Assembly (NCBI GenBank): GCA_017456495.1
Contig: JAFTJI010000113.1
Coordinates: forward strand, 1-36,937
Source: Lentisphaeria bacterium
Lineage (GTDB): Bacteria; Verrucomicrobiota; Lentisphaeria; Victivallales; UBA1829
Length of the DNA: 36,937 bases
Direction: 5' to 3'
Positions 6,617 to 15,359 of this stretch are shown here, one piece after another; within the stretch, counting starts at the first letter, position 1, and the number at the start of each line of letters is the position of its first letter. A program made the translations under genes and the position numbers. Under the pieces are notes generated by a model. It saw only the letters and a program-made list of their open reading frames with translations. It searched no databases and was not told the DNA's origin.

Positions 6617-9514
6617 TTATTTCTTTTCCTGAAGAGTGAACTTCAAAGAGTCGATATAAACGACACCTTTTTCCACTTTGGGAGTAAATCCGGTAATATA
6701 AAAACTCTTTTTCGGTCCGAATTCGCAAGTTCCGATCACGATTTCCTTAAAATCTTTTCCGGCACACTCCTTTACATTAATACGGCGGGAAATGAGCGTT
6801 TTCTTTGTGACCAGATCCAGAATTCCGATGGTGAAATACTGGTTTGCTCCGGAAGTTTGCATTTCCGCACGGACACGGATGCTGAACTGATATTTTCCAA
6901 CCGGGAAGTCTGCTTTTGAGTTATACCGGAGGAACCAGTTATTTCCCCAGTTGATCCAAGCGGTCTTTCCATTGTCGGCTGACGGATCGGAAAGTTTGCT
7001 GCCGCATTCCCGTTTATTGTGACAGTAGAACTGATTCTCCTGGATGATTTTCGGGAAGATCATGAGAGAACCGGCACGGTCAAGCCCTTCCAGATACCGT
7101 CCGGTAAGAATGGGACTCCATCCCTTGAAAGTTCCATGTCCTGTCTTTTCTGTACGGAAAAAGTTGATTCTCAAAGCATTATCTTTGAACGGCAGATTTT
7201 TGCGCGGGATCGCCAGACGGACAACCCAGGCTCCATCCCGTTCGATTTTGTTATAAGATCTCAACTGGAAATCGTGTTTTGCAGAAATCCGTTTTCCGTT
7301 CTTCATTGCGTGAAGATAACCATCAGCAGTTCCTTTGGGAGAGATACAAAGCTGGTAAAGCGGATAGCCGTTGTTGACAGGCATAAAAATCTCAAAATCA
7401 TCCTGCCGATGATGATTGGGATCAGCTCCTTTTGGATCACGGAATTCCAAATAAAGCCATTTGGAATCAGCTGCGGCACGGACGATACAGCCGCTGTCGC
7501 TGGGCTTTCCGGTAAGGAAGGTCCACTTTCCTGTTGCAGGAGCTGTTTTCCAATCGACTTTGTTAAAATCGCCATTGAGATCTGCGATCTGATTGATTGC
7601 CAGAGTCGGCAGGGGAACTTTTTTCAGAGCCTGCATTCTGGAAAATTCTTCCAAGCCGAGTTCTGTTTTCTTCCACAATTCTTTCAATCTGGCGAAGTAG
7701 AGCTTTTCAGTTTCTGTTTTGACAAGTGTTTCTGCTTTCCGGATCAGATCAGAAAGTTTTTTCATGCGTTCCGGAGTTCCAAGAGCCCAGTTCAATTCCG
7801 GATACCACAACCCGGTGCTCCAGAAAGGATGCTTGGTCGTATAGGGAGTTTTCAATGCGTTGGGGTCTTTCAGCAGTTCTTTCGGAATGGGAGCATTCCA
7901 TACCGCCGTTTCGATCTCCCGGTAAAACTCTTTGACATAAGGTGCCGCAGCACCATACGCATACTGGAAATAATCATCAATGAGCTGATTGGGATCCAGC
8001 GATGGATCATAGCTGAGGCGAGCGGAAATATACCCTTCCATAATGGAATATTTGGAATCAAGTTCCGCAAAAAGTCCGCGCATACCATCAGCCCCGAACA
8101 TTTTGTGGTATTCCGCGATCTTCCATGGATAAAGAGTGGGAAACGGAACATAATTCCCAAATTGGATCTTCGCATCATGACATGATGAGAAAATATAGGT
8201 CCAGAGCGTCAAAGGACGCCTTTTTGCTTCTTTTGCAACCCATTTTTTATACTCTGCAAGCTGTTTTCTGTATGCAACAGGATGCCACCAGGAATAGACA
8301 GGAAGACACAATTGGACAGATACATTTTCCGGCAGGGAAACTGCCTCCGGATAGTACAAAGTCTGAATGTAGGCAAGGGTGGAAACACCTGCCTTCGGAT
8401 TCACTTTCGCAGCCTCCCGGGCAATGTCGGCTATAAACTGAAACTTATTATTGGAAACATTGTCTTCATTGTCGTTCGGGAACCGCTTTTTGCAATCTGC
8501 ACAAAGACAATGTCCGCCGGTATCGCCGCCCTGGATCGGATAGAAGAACGGTTTCCCGGGGATCAGAGGCATGACTTTCCGGGATTCAGGAAGCGTTCCG
8601 AACTGATTGCCCCATCCTCCGGCAACATTATGTCCTCTGGCATAAGTGAGAACTTCTTCTGCATAATATTTGACTGCACCCTGATTGGAATAACAGAGCT
8701 GCGGCGGAATATCGGGATCATTGGGGTAGTTCTTCGCAAGGATCTCATCAACAGAAGCATTTTTTCCTTTATATCCTTTCGCAAAAAATTCATCCCGTCT
8801 GCCCTTGAAATAAGGAGCCAGTTTCGGTGATTTCGCTTTTCCCCAATGCTTGAAATAAATACTGTACTGATTATGATTTGTTCTGCCGTACTGAACACAC
8901 ATCCTCCAGCGGAGCTTATTCAATTCATAATCTCTTCCGGATAATCCGTCACGGCAATCGCCTTCCAGAAAAATCCAGCGGAATCCATCCATGGGAGATT
9001 CAAAATCTTTTTCTTTTACATTGACGGTCAATGTGCTGCATTTTTTGACCACTGTAAAGTTATCATACAGAGAAAGAAATCTGACACCGCAATAAGTTTC
9101 AAGAAAATCATAAACAGCGAAGAGAGAACCGTTCTGATATTGCAAAGCATGGGGGAACGTACCGACGTTGTTGTAATCGACTTTTCTGAAATCCTGCGTA
9201 TCGCTTCCGGTCAGGAGAATATAATCTTTTCCGACACGGATCCTGTGAGCATCGCCCTGCAGACCGGAAACATCACCGCCGCCGATGCGAATTGAGATTT
9301 TTCCGGCTTGCGGTTTCGTCACGATCGGAAGCGTTGCGCCGGTTGCTTTTCTGATATGGTGCTGCAGCTCCAATGCGCCCATCTGGGCACTTTTTGTGTT
9401 TCTATCCGCACTCAGCAAAATAACTGCTTGCGGCTTCCCGTCACGAACAAGTGTCATTTCTGCCGCTTGAATCCATATTGCACCAAGGAGCGCAAAAAAT
9501 AAAGTCGTTTTCAT
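6617..9514 (-). CDS. Secreted DUF4838 glycosidase-like protein with CBM9-like C-terminal domain
   Basis: This 965-residue protein starts with a signal peptide (MKTTLFFALLGAIWIQA, cleavage near AE). Residues about 20-130 resemble the alpha-glucuronidase/GH20b N-terminal domain (GALELQHHIRKATGATLPIV). A DUF4838 region spans about 190-520, including HNQYSIYFKHW, YPIQGGDTGGH and a CLCADCKKRF segment near residue 332 that could bind metal or form disulfides. Residues about 640-800 look like a CBM9/DOMON sugar-binding sandwich (DLNGDFNKVDWKTA, ADSKWLYLEFRDP). A further beta-rich tail runs to the end. DUF4838 proteins are abundant in PVC glycan-degradation loci and are thought to be glycosidases, but the reaction is not established here. 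AAGGGA precedes the ATG. It follows the pseudopilin by nine bases. Confidence 0.83.
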   Translation of the reverse strand: MKTTLFFALLGAIWIQAAEMTLVRDGKPQAVILLSADRNTKSAQMGALELQHHIRKATGATLPIVTKPQAGKISIRIGGGDVSGLQGDAHRIRVGKDYILLTGSDTQDFRKVDYNNVGTFPHALQYQNGSLFAVYDFLETYCGVRFLSLYDNFTVVKKCSTLTVNVKEKDFESPMDGFRWIFLEGDCRDGLSGRDYELNKLRWRMCVQYGRTNHNQYSIYFKHWGKAKSPKLAPYFKGRRDEFFAKGYKGKNASVDEILAKNYPNDPDIPPQLCYSNQGAVKYYAEEVLTYARGHNVAGGWGNQFGTLPESRKVMPLIPGKPFFYPIQGGDTGGHCLCADCKKRFPNDNEDNVSNNKFQFIADIAREAAKVNPKAGVSTLAYIQTLYYPEAVSLPENVSVQLCLPVYSWWHPVAYRKQLAEYKKWVAKEAKRRPLTLWTYIFSSCHDAKIQFGNYVPFPTLYPWKIAEYHKMFGADGMRGLFAELDSKYSIMEGYISARLSYDPSLDPNQLIDDYFQYAYGAAAPYVKEFYREIETAVWNAPIPKELLKDPNALKTPYTTKHPFWSTGLWYPELNWALGTPERMKKLSDLIRKAETLVKTETEKLYFARLKELWKKTELGLEEFSRMQALKKVPLPTLAINQIADLNGDFNKVDWKTAPATGKWTFLTGKPSDSGCIVRAAADSKWLYLEFRDPKGADPNHHRQDDFEIFMPVNNGYPLYQLCISPKGTADGYLHAMKNGKRISAKHDFQLRSYNKIERDGAWVVRLAIPRKNLPFKDNALRINFFRTEKTGHGTFKGWSPILTGRYLEGLDRAGSLMIFPKIIQENQFYCHNKRECGSKLSDPSADNGKTAWINWGNNWFLRYNSKADFPVGKYQFSIRVRAEMQTSGANQYFTIGILDLVTKKTLISRRINVKECAGKDFKEIVIGTCEFGPKKSFYITGFTPKVEKGVVYIDSLKFTLQEKK

Positions 9515-9523
9515 GTTATTCCC

Positions 9524-10345
9524 TTATTTGTTAATATTTATAATAGTTCTGTTTTCATTATAGTATCCGAGGACATTATAATGTGAGGGTGTTCCCATTG
9601 CATCTTTGCATTTCTGAATTTCGATGGGATTTGTTGCTGCGGCATGACCATCGGCAAACATGACATTGAACCGTTCAGAATGGCGGGCATGGGGACGGCA
9701 TGAACCGTAATCATAAGCAGTCGTATTTTCTGTAATGGAAAAAACAGAATCCTGCAGTCTGTTTCCATTCGGGTACAAAGAGTCCATTCCAAGAAAACTG
9801 CTGGAAGCACTCTTGATTTTTGAAAAGTTCCAGAACATCATATCCATTGAGTTTCCGCCAGCCTTCTTTGTAAACAGATAATTTGCAAAAGCAACACTGT
9901 TGCCCCATCTGTAAATACCATAGCTGTAAAGATGCCATTTCATCCAATTTGCGTTCAGATTACTGGGCGGCGGAAGCATCGGACAATAGGAAAACGCACC
10001 TTTTTCCGGAAGATTTCCCGTAAAAATGGCAGGATAGATCCAGCTTTCAGAGTTCCAATCTGACACGGTTCCGTTAACGTGGCGAGCCATATAAACACCA
10101 TACTCACCGACATAGGAAAGGACCCCTGTCAAAATCTGTTTCTGGTTATTGATACAATTTGCTCCCTGAGCTGTTTTCCTTGCATTGTTCAATGCCGGAA
10201 GAAGCATACCGGCGAGAATCGCAATAATAGCGATAACCACCAGAAGCTCAATCAGGGTAAAGTTCTTCCGGCACTTTGACTGCTCTCTGACCGGACGATT
10301 GGAACGGTTGTTGTCTTGGGAGTTTTCAATTTCTGTTCTAAACAT
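9524..10345 (-). CDS. Prepilin-like protein (pseudopilin) with N-terminal methylation site and H-X9-DG motif
   Basis: The 273-residue product carries a type IV/type II pilin N terminus: a basic leader ending KCRKN, then [18 protein letters not shown] with the conserved Glu at +5. It then runs as a globular domain ending with H-X9-DG (His, [11 protein letters not shown]), the processing-associated motif typical of Planctomycetes and Lentisphaerae. The start is placed at 10345 because GGAGG lies just five bases before this ATG. An ATG twelve bases earlier overlaps that ribosome site. After cleavage it should sit in the inner membrane with its body outside. It is embedded between two glycosidase genes, 44 bases after one and nine before the next, so a part in handling the polysaccharide at the surface is a reasonable inference, not shown. 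Confidence 0.87.
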   Translation of the reverse strand: MFRTEIENSQDNNRSNRPVREQSKCRKNFTLIELLVVIAIIAILAGMLLPALNNARKTAQGANCINNQKQILTGVLSYVGEYGVYMARHVNGTVSDWNSESWIYPAIFTGNLPEKGAFSYCPMLPPPSNLNANWMKWHLYSYGIYRWGNSVAFANYLFTKKAGGNSMDMMFWNFSKIKSASSSFLGMDSLYPNGNRLQDSVFSITENTTAYDYGSCRPHARHSERFNVMFADGHAAATNPIEIQKCKDAMGTPSHYNVLGYYNENRTIININK

Positions 10346-10389
10346 ACTTACCTCCATTCATTGTTGTTTTGTTGTTATTTTAAGTTCTT

Positions 10390-12846
10390 TCATTTTGTAT
10401 TTTCGGCATTACAGCACACGATCCGGTCACCTTTATGGAACTGCATATCGATCCAAAGCGTTTTGGATTCAGAATAGTATTCTGCAGAAACAGGCATTCC
10501 GTTTACAGATAAAACAGCATTTCCGGGTACAAAAAATTTCATGGGAGCAACAGCATTTGCATTGACTGTAAACGCAATTCCGGCTTCCGTTTCTTCAACA
10601 TTGCAAATCGGAATATCTGTTGCATAGAGCAAAACCGGTTTTTTCCATGGAGTTTCAGAACGGAAAATCTCCAAAGTATTGACTTTCCGGCAGACGAGAT
10701 CAGACGGCACTTGCATAGATCCGTAAAAATATTTTCCATTCAAACGGATGCTGCGGACATAACTTCCGGAACCTTCCACAGAAATGTTCCATACTTTGCC
10801 GTCAAACCGGAAATTCCTGAGTTCAATTTTCTGATGATCATCTGCGGGAAGATATGCCAATCCACCCCGGCTCCAGATGATTCCCGCAATGGATTGGTGG
10901 AGACAATGCAATGCCGCAGTTGCAGAAAATGCCTGCCATTTTGTCCATTGACTGGTATCGCCATTCATACCGTCAATATTAAAGGTTTCAACAGCTGTTG
11001 CATTATCTTCAAATGCCTGAAAATAATGTTTTGCAACCCGTTGAACCTCTTTGATATCATTATTCAGCCTTGCAGCTCTGGTGTTGTGTCCGATATGCTG
11101 GTTCATATAAACACTGCGCCACATTTCACAGGGGGACTGGCTGTTATATGCAATTGCAGAATAGCCCTCCGGGTGCCGCAATTTTGTTCTGTAATATTCA
11201 GCAATCCCCGGAACACATTCCCGCAACAGAAATTCCCCGTAAGGATAATCCAAACCGATAGAGCTGGAATTGTGATAGACCTCTGAAGAAGGAAGCGTAT
11301 AATCATCATTCACAGCGACCCGTAATGTTCCGGTTTCTCTGCTGAAGAAATAACGGGGATAGTTGACTTTCAATTTTTCAGATTCTGCGTAATACCTCGC
11401 AGCTTTTTCTTCTTCACCAAGCAATTTTGCAAAGTTTGTCATGGTACGGGCTGCTGCATAGTGCCAGGCATTGATACAAGCCGCATAAAACGTGCTGGAA
11501 AGTCCGATTTCAGCAGGATTATCCACTCCGCAGCAATGACAGGATCGCACCATTCCGGTTTCGGGATCAATATAACATTTGATGAACTCAAAAAGCTCCT
11601 GAATCTTTTCCCAATACTCTTTCAGAAAATCGCAGTTTCCTTCAAAAGCAATCAATTCACTGACTTCCAGAATCAACTGCGAAACGGAAAACGCGAGCGT
11701 TTTCATGTGCGGATAATCCAAACCGTAACGCAAAAGCTGTTTTGCAGTATCAAAATCTCCGGTCGTAATAAAATCCCGGATCGGATAGTTATGATCCCAG
11801 CAGATAAAATATCCGAAATTTCCGGAAGCTGCAAGAATCGCCGCATATTTTCCTGTATCACGGATGGTTATAGCTGCCTGCCGATCCTGAACAACTCTTG
11901 CAAATTCTGCTGCAGCCGGGATTTCCGGAATGGAAATTTCAGGCGAATTCTTTTCCCTGCAGGCGGATGATCCGAGCAGAACGTTGAATTTTTCTTCTGC
12001 TTCTGCTGCACTGACAGAAACTTTCTTCAGAAGAGCGGGAAGATCTTCTCCAAGGGCAATCGAAAATGCGATTTCTGTTTTGTCTTCCCATAATGTTTTC
12101 ATCATCCAATTCTGAACAGTTTCATTTGCATGAATTTTTTCAGAACAGCCGAATACCATATAAAGAGGAATCTTTTTCCCATCTTCAAAAGTCCGCATCG
12201 CCGGATAGATCAATGCGTTGTTATCTGCATCAAAATAAGATTTTTCCCATGTCAGTTTTCCCTGAATGTTCTCAAACGGTTCACGGTTCAGGAGAGAATC
12301 ATAAAGTTTATCAGCAGAAAGCATTGCTGTTCCGTATTCAGAATCAAGCAGCTGATTCTGACGGATCTTATAATCCCCATCGGAAATATGATATTTGCAA
12401 AGGACTGCTTCAAAGGAGGAGAACATATCCGGAGCTGCTTTAATAATCAGGCGCAATGTCCGGTCGCGTTCGACAAACAGATGATAAGAATTTTCTCCGA
12501 AGTCAGGATCGTTTTGGGACGAAATCACGCCGTAAGGAAGAATTCTGCCATCCTTCGGCATATGGTGAAAGACTGTACCGTCCTGTGTTGTCGAAATAAA
12601 TTTTACAGCCGGACCATACATGGGGCGTTCCAGATACCAGGTACTGTTGTCCAGCATAAAAGAGTACCATCTGTTCGGAAAGATCATATCGCCTTCTTTC
12701 CGGACATCAATAAACCCGAACTTATCAATTCCGCCGTTTTTTTCAATATGAGCGATCACACCGCCATGGTTGAAAATATGATAAATATTCGGAAATCCGT
12801 TTGAAAGTCTGAGACCGGTATCTTTGTATTGTTCTGTCAGGTTCAT
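10390..12846 (-). CDS. Six-hairpin (alpha/alpha)6 glycoside hydrolase-like protein, family unassigned
   Basis: The 818-residue protein has an N-terminal beta-sandwich-like part (about 1-300), a helical barrel region and a C-terminal beta domain (about 690-818). Near residue 349 it reads ICWDHNYPIRDFITTGDF, the usual WD... motif at the start of a six-hairpin barrel as in GH63, GH78, GH94 or GH116 relatives. Later conserved-looking acidic stretches include SSEVYHNSSSIGLDYPYGEF and TFNIDGMNGDTSQW. I cannot place it in a numbered family. There is no signal peptide. AGGAG lies seven bases before the ATG. It overlaps the FAD oxidoreductase stop by four bases (ATGA), which implies translational coupling. 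Confidence 0.7.
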   Translation of the reverse strand: MNLTEQYKDTGLRLSNGFPNIYHIFNHGGVIAHIEKNGGIDKFGFIDVRKEGDMIFPNRWYSFMLDNSTWYLERPMYGPAVKFISTTQDGTVFHHMPKDGRILPYGVISSQNDPDFGENSYHLFVERDRTLRLIIKAAPDMFSSFEAVLCKYHISDGDYKIRQNQLLDSEYGTAMLSADKLYDSLLNREPFENIQGKLTWEKSYFDADNNALIYPAMRTFEDGKKIPLYMVFGCSEKIHANETVQNWMMKTLWEDKTEIAFSIALGEDLPALLKKVSVSAAEAEEKFNVLLGSSACREKNSPEISIPEIPAAAEFARVVQDRQAAITIRDTGKYAAILAASGNFGYFICWDHNYPIRDFITTGDFDTAKQLLRYGLDYPHMKTLAFSVSQLILEVSELIAFEGNCDFLKEYWEKIQELFEFIKCYIDPETGMVRSCHCCGVDNPAEIGLSSTFYAACINAWHYAAARTMTNFAKLLGEEEKAARYYAESEKLKVNYPRYFFSRETGTLRVAVNDDYTLPSSEVYHNSSSIGLDYPYGEFLLRECVPGIAEYYRTKLRHPEGYSAIAYNSQSPCEMWRSVYMNQHIGHNTRAARLNNDIKEVQRVAKHYFQAFEDNATAVETFNIDGMNGDTSQWTKWQAFSATAALHCLHQSIAGIIWSRGGLAYLPADDHQKIELRNFRFDGKVWNISVEGSGSYVRSIRLNGKYFYGSMQVPSDLVCRKVNTLEIFRSETPWKKPVLLYATDIPICNVEETEAGIAFTVNANAVAPMKFFVPGNAVLSVNGMPVSAEYYSESKTLWIDMQFHKGDRIVCCNAENTK

Positions 12847-13988
12847 GCTTTTTCTCCTGTTCCGGGAAGTTTTGATTTCAGCTTTTTAAAGTCAATATCA
12901 GCAGGTGTTACACCATCTTTGACAGCAATGGAAGCAGCAAGTCCGGCGACTTCTCCGGTATAGGCTGCAACCGGGATCACTCTGTAAACTTCCCATGCTT
13001 CCCCGGCAGTCCCCATACAGCGTCCGGCTGCAAGCAGATTGTTCAAATCAGCAGGAATAAGAGAACGGTACGGCGTGTCCCATGGTTCAGATGCTTTCCG
13101 CCAGTCAGGAATCAAGCCGATTGAGTCTTCAAAACGGATCTTTTGAGTTGGTTCATCAAGCGTATAGAGTGCATTGATCCTGCCGATTTTCCGGAGTTGC
13201 GGCATAGCAGGCAAATGTACCGGATAATTTTTCTTCCGCTTTTCTTCTGACAGAACATCATACCGTTTCCGGAGCATTTCCCAGGATTTTCTGACAAAAC
13301 CCGTTACCTGTTTTCCGTTATCGCTGTTCTGATATTTGAACTCATCTTTGATTGCCCCTTCACATCTCACATGCAGGGAACCATCTATTTGGAACCATTC
13401 TGGATTTTCGGAGTTCTCTACTACCCAGGGGGTCAGGAAATTTTCATGCCGGAATACTTTTCCGCCGGCGATCTGGACTACATACGCGCTTCCGGTTGCA
13501 TCAACAAAACATTTGGCTTCCACTTTCACCTGACCTGATGCGTTTGCCACCGTTACGGAACGCAGATCTCTGCCATTGGTTTCAGCATCAATGATCATGG
13601 AATCCAGCCAGAGATCGACTCCGGCTTCCTGCAGCATTTTGTCAAGAGTCAGGGTAAATCCTGCGGGAGAAAAGCAGCATTGAAAACGTTTTCCGGATAT
13701 TCCGGGATTTCCCCCTTCCGGTCCGCCCCAGGATTCCGGAACATCAAACGGTCCATATTCCACACAACGGCGGATCATCTCTTCTGAAATTCCTTTCAGA
13801 ACCTGATTTCCGTAACCGTCACAGAGCGGAAGATAAATATAAATCAATCCGGATGTCGCAAGTCCGCCCAGCAAACATTGTTTTTCAATTAAAGCTGTTT
13901 TCATTCCCTGCCGTGCCGCAGCAATCGCGGCAGAAATTCCTGCTACACCGCCTCCGCAGACAACGACATCATAGTTTTTTTGACACAT
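12843..13988 (-). CDS. FAD-dependent oxidoreductase (FAD_oxidored family)
   Basis: With the start at 13988 the protein has 381 residues. It begins MCQKNYDVVVCGGGVAGISA, a Rossmann fold with GxGxxG for FAD, followed by TALIEKQCLLGGLATSGLI, the second signature of this family (PF12831-like). A late RCMGTAGEAWEVYRV segment fits the C-terminal FAD contact. GGAGAG lies five bases before this ATG. An upstream in-frame ATG at 14051 lies inside a repeat element and has no ribosome site, so I reject it. Such proteins are common next to secreted glycosidases in PVC bacteria and may oxidise a sugar or its derivative. The substrate is unknown. It is the first gene of the run leading to GH130. Confidence 0.85.
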   Translation of the reverse strand: MCQKNYDVVVCGGGVAGISAAIAAARQGMKTALIEKQCLLGGLATSGLIYIYLPLCDGYGNQVLKGISEEMIRRCVEYGPFDVPESWGGPEGGNPGISGKRFQCCFSPAGFTLTLDKMLQEAGVDLWLDSMIIDAETNGRDLRSVTVANASGQVKVEAKCFVDATGSAYVVQIAGGKVFRHENFLTPWVVENSENPEWFQIDGSLHVRCEGAIKDEFKYQNSDNGKQVTGFVRKSWEMLRKRYDVLSEEKRKKNYPVHLPAMPQLRKIGRINALYTLDEPTQKIRFEDSIGLIPDWRKASEPWDTPYRSLIPADLNNLLAAGRCMGTAGEAWEVYRVIPVAAYTGEVAGLAASIAVKDGVTPADIDFKKLKSKLPGTGEKA

Positions 13989-14029
13989 TTTTCTCTCCAG
14001 TTGTTTTTGCAAAAAAAACTTTACTGTTG

Positions 14030-14193
14030 AGGTAATTTCAAAAGTCTTCAAAAATGTCAGAAAATTCTTGTTGCGATCTGTAAAATGGGGCGTTTTCGGT
14101 GGTTACTCTGTGAGTAGCCACGCTCAACCTACCATTTTCAGTTCATCAACAATCTTTTTTCAGACAAATTTTGCCGGACTTTTGAAATTACCT
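14030..14193. mobile_element. MITE-like 164-bp palindromic element
   Basis: The ends are perfect 17-bp inverted repeats (AGGTAATTTCAAAAGTC at 14030-14046 and its complement at 14177-14193). They are flanked by a 6-bp direct repeat CTGTTG at 14024-14029 and 14194-14199, as expected of a target-site duplication. The interior is also an imperfect palindrome: read from both ends, blocks such as TGTC, GAAAA, TTGTTG, AAAATGG and TACTC recur in order, meeting in a near-perfect hairpin at 14100-14120. It encodes no protein. It ends 41 bases upstream of the FAD oxidoreductase ATG, so it forms part of that operon's leader or promoter region. Confidence 0.72.
14100..14120. repeat. Central hairpin of the MITE-like element
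   Basis: TGGTTACTC and GAGTAGCCA pair across a TGT loop with one G-T wobble on transcription. The hairpin lies at the symmetry centre of the 164-bp element. It might be mistaken for an operator, but its central position favours its being the tip of a long palindrome. Confidence 0.6.
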
Positions 14194-14278
14194 CTGTTGA
14201 AAAATATATATCAAAAATCTCATGAAAACAAGATATATTTGTGCCAATCCGATGTCGATTTTGTCCCACTTGGTGTTT

Positions 14279-15148
14279 TCAGTCGATTCGCTTCTGAGCC
14301 CGGTACTGCAGAGGGGTGCAGCCGCATTGATTTTTGAAAACTGCGCAGAAATAAGTTGCAGAACTGAATTTCAACGCTATGGCAATATCTTCCACGGAAC
14401 TGTTGGTTTCTGCCAGAATCCGCTTTGCTTCATTGATCCGCAGATTCATGATATATTTTGCCGGGGAAATTTTGTAATACCGGGACCAGTTCCGGAAAAA
14501 ACTGCTCCGGGAAAATCCATTCACTTCAATTAACTCGTCAAGAGAGAATTTATCGCTGTAATGCATATGAAAATAAGATATGATCTGGTTGATATTTTCC
14601 GGAACCAATGACTGCTGGGATTCTTTTTTCTGATTCATCAGAACCAATTCCTGAACAAGCTGAAAACATCTCAAATCAACCTGATCCGCAAATCCGAATG
14701 TGGCTGAATGATCCATCATTTCTTTCAGCAGATTCACTAAATTGGAAACCTCTGGAGTCAGCTCAACTTCCCAGCAGAGATTTTCTGTAATGATCCCTGA
14801 TTCCTGAAAATATTTCATCGTCTCCGGAGGATAAAGAATATAGAAAACATCCCGCTGCGTGATCTCTTTCAGACAATAAGATCCCCGGGGCGGTTTCACC
14901 AGAAAATGGGGAAAGGATGTCTTATATTCTTTCTCATTGATCGAATGGATCAACTTATCCTGACAGCAGCTGATCCGCAGACAGAATTCCAGTTTATTCT
15001 GAAAGAAAATCCGGTCAGCAAGAGGCAATCCCACACAACCGGTAATATAGCCGTATTCACACACATGGGGAAGAACGGAAAATTTCCGCCGTTGATCCTC
15101 AAGATTGATCTTGTGATTGTGATATTCAGAATATTTCTCTTTTTTCAT
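14279..15148 (-). CDS. AraC-family transcriptional regulator
   Basis: The 289-residue protein has a divergent N-terminal sensor part (about 1-180) and a C-terminal double helix-turn-helix of the AraC/XylS type (about 190-289). This includes KFSLDELIEVNGFSRSSFFR, then SPAKYIMNLRINEAKRIL and the second helix pair SVEDIAIALKFSSATYFCAV, closing with CTPLQYRAQ. Such proteins usually activate sugar-use genes. It lies directly upstream of the FAD oxidoreductase-to-GH130 run on the same strand, separated by the MITE-like element, and is divergent from the serine hydrolase. Either could be its target; this is inferred from position. The ribosome site (GGGAA) is weak. Confidence 0.9.
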   Translation of the reverse strand: MKKEKYSEYHNHKINLEDQRRKFSVLPHVCEYGYITGCVGLPLADRIFFQNKLEFCLRISCCQDKLIHSINEKEYKTSFPHFLVKPPRGSYCLKEITQRDVFYILYPPETMKYFQESGIITENLCWEVELTPEVSNLVNLLKEMMDHSATFGFADQVDLRCFQLVQELVLMNQKKESQQSLVPENINQIISYFHMHYSDKFSLDELIEVNGFSRSSFFRNWSRYYKISPAKYIMNLRINEAKRILAETNSSVEDIAIALKFSSATYFCAVFKNQCGCTPLQYRAQKRID

Positions 15149-15185
15149 AAATGTTCCCGAATTTTCATTCTAAGGTCTGTTTTTT

Positions 15186-15213
15186 ACAATAGCACTGTTT
15201 TTTATTTTTTCAA
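15186..15213 (-). promoter_or_regulatory. Promoter of the araC-type gene
   Basis: On the minus strand, TTGAAA (15208-15213) and TATTGT (15186-15191) are 16 bases apart, placing the transcript start about 30 bases before the regulator's ATG. It overlaps the divergent intergenic region shared with the serine hydrolase. Confidence 0.5.
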
Positions 15214-15265
15214 AGTGCGTTCCCAAACATTACAGCTTCCTCTGTATTTTTTTTCAGATCCATAC

Positions 15266-15294
15266 TTGCAAAGAAACATTAAAAGCTGTATAGT
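15266..15294 (+). promoter_or_regulatory. Promoter of the serine hydrolase gene
   Basis: TTGCAA (15266-15271) and TATAGT (15289-15294) are separated by 17 bases. The predicted start near 15301 gives a leader of about 60 bases before the ATG at 15360. It is divergent from the araC promoter, about 50 bases away, so one bound regulator could act on both. Confidence 0.6.
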
Positions 15295-15359
15295 AAAAAA
15301 ATATATGACCGATTTTTCCTGCTGAAAGAATGCAGAATAACAAAGACAGGGAACTTTTT

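Noticed and set aside
7019..8185. A 388-codon plus-strand frame
   Set aside because: It is antisense to the DUF4838 gene, rich in Phe/Ser/Arg without domain pattern.
13989..14051. Extended N-terminus of the FAD oxidoreductase from ATG 14051
   Set aside because: The extra residues lie partly within the MITE-like element, lack a ribosome site and precede the normal Rossmann start by 21 residues.
14029..14194. Two inverted AraC operator sites instead of a mobile element
   Set aside because: A 148-bp separation, exact 6-bp flanking duplication and end-to-end palindromy fit a MITE better; regulator binding there is still possible.
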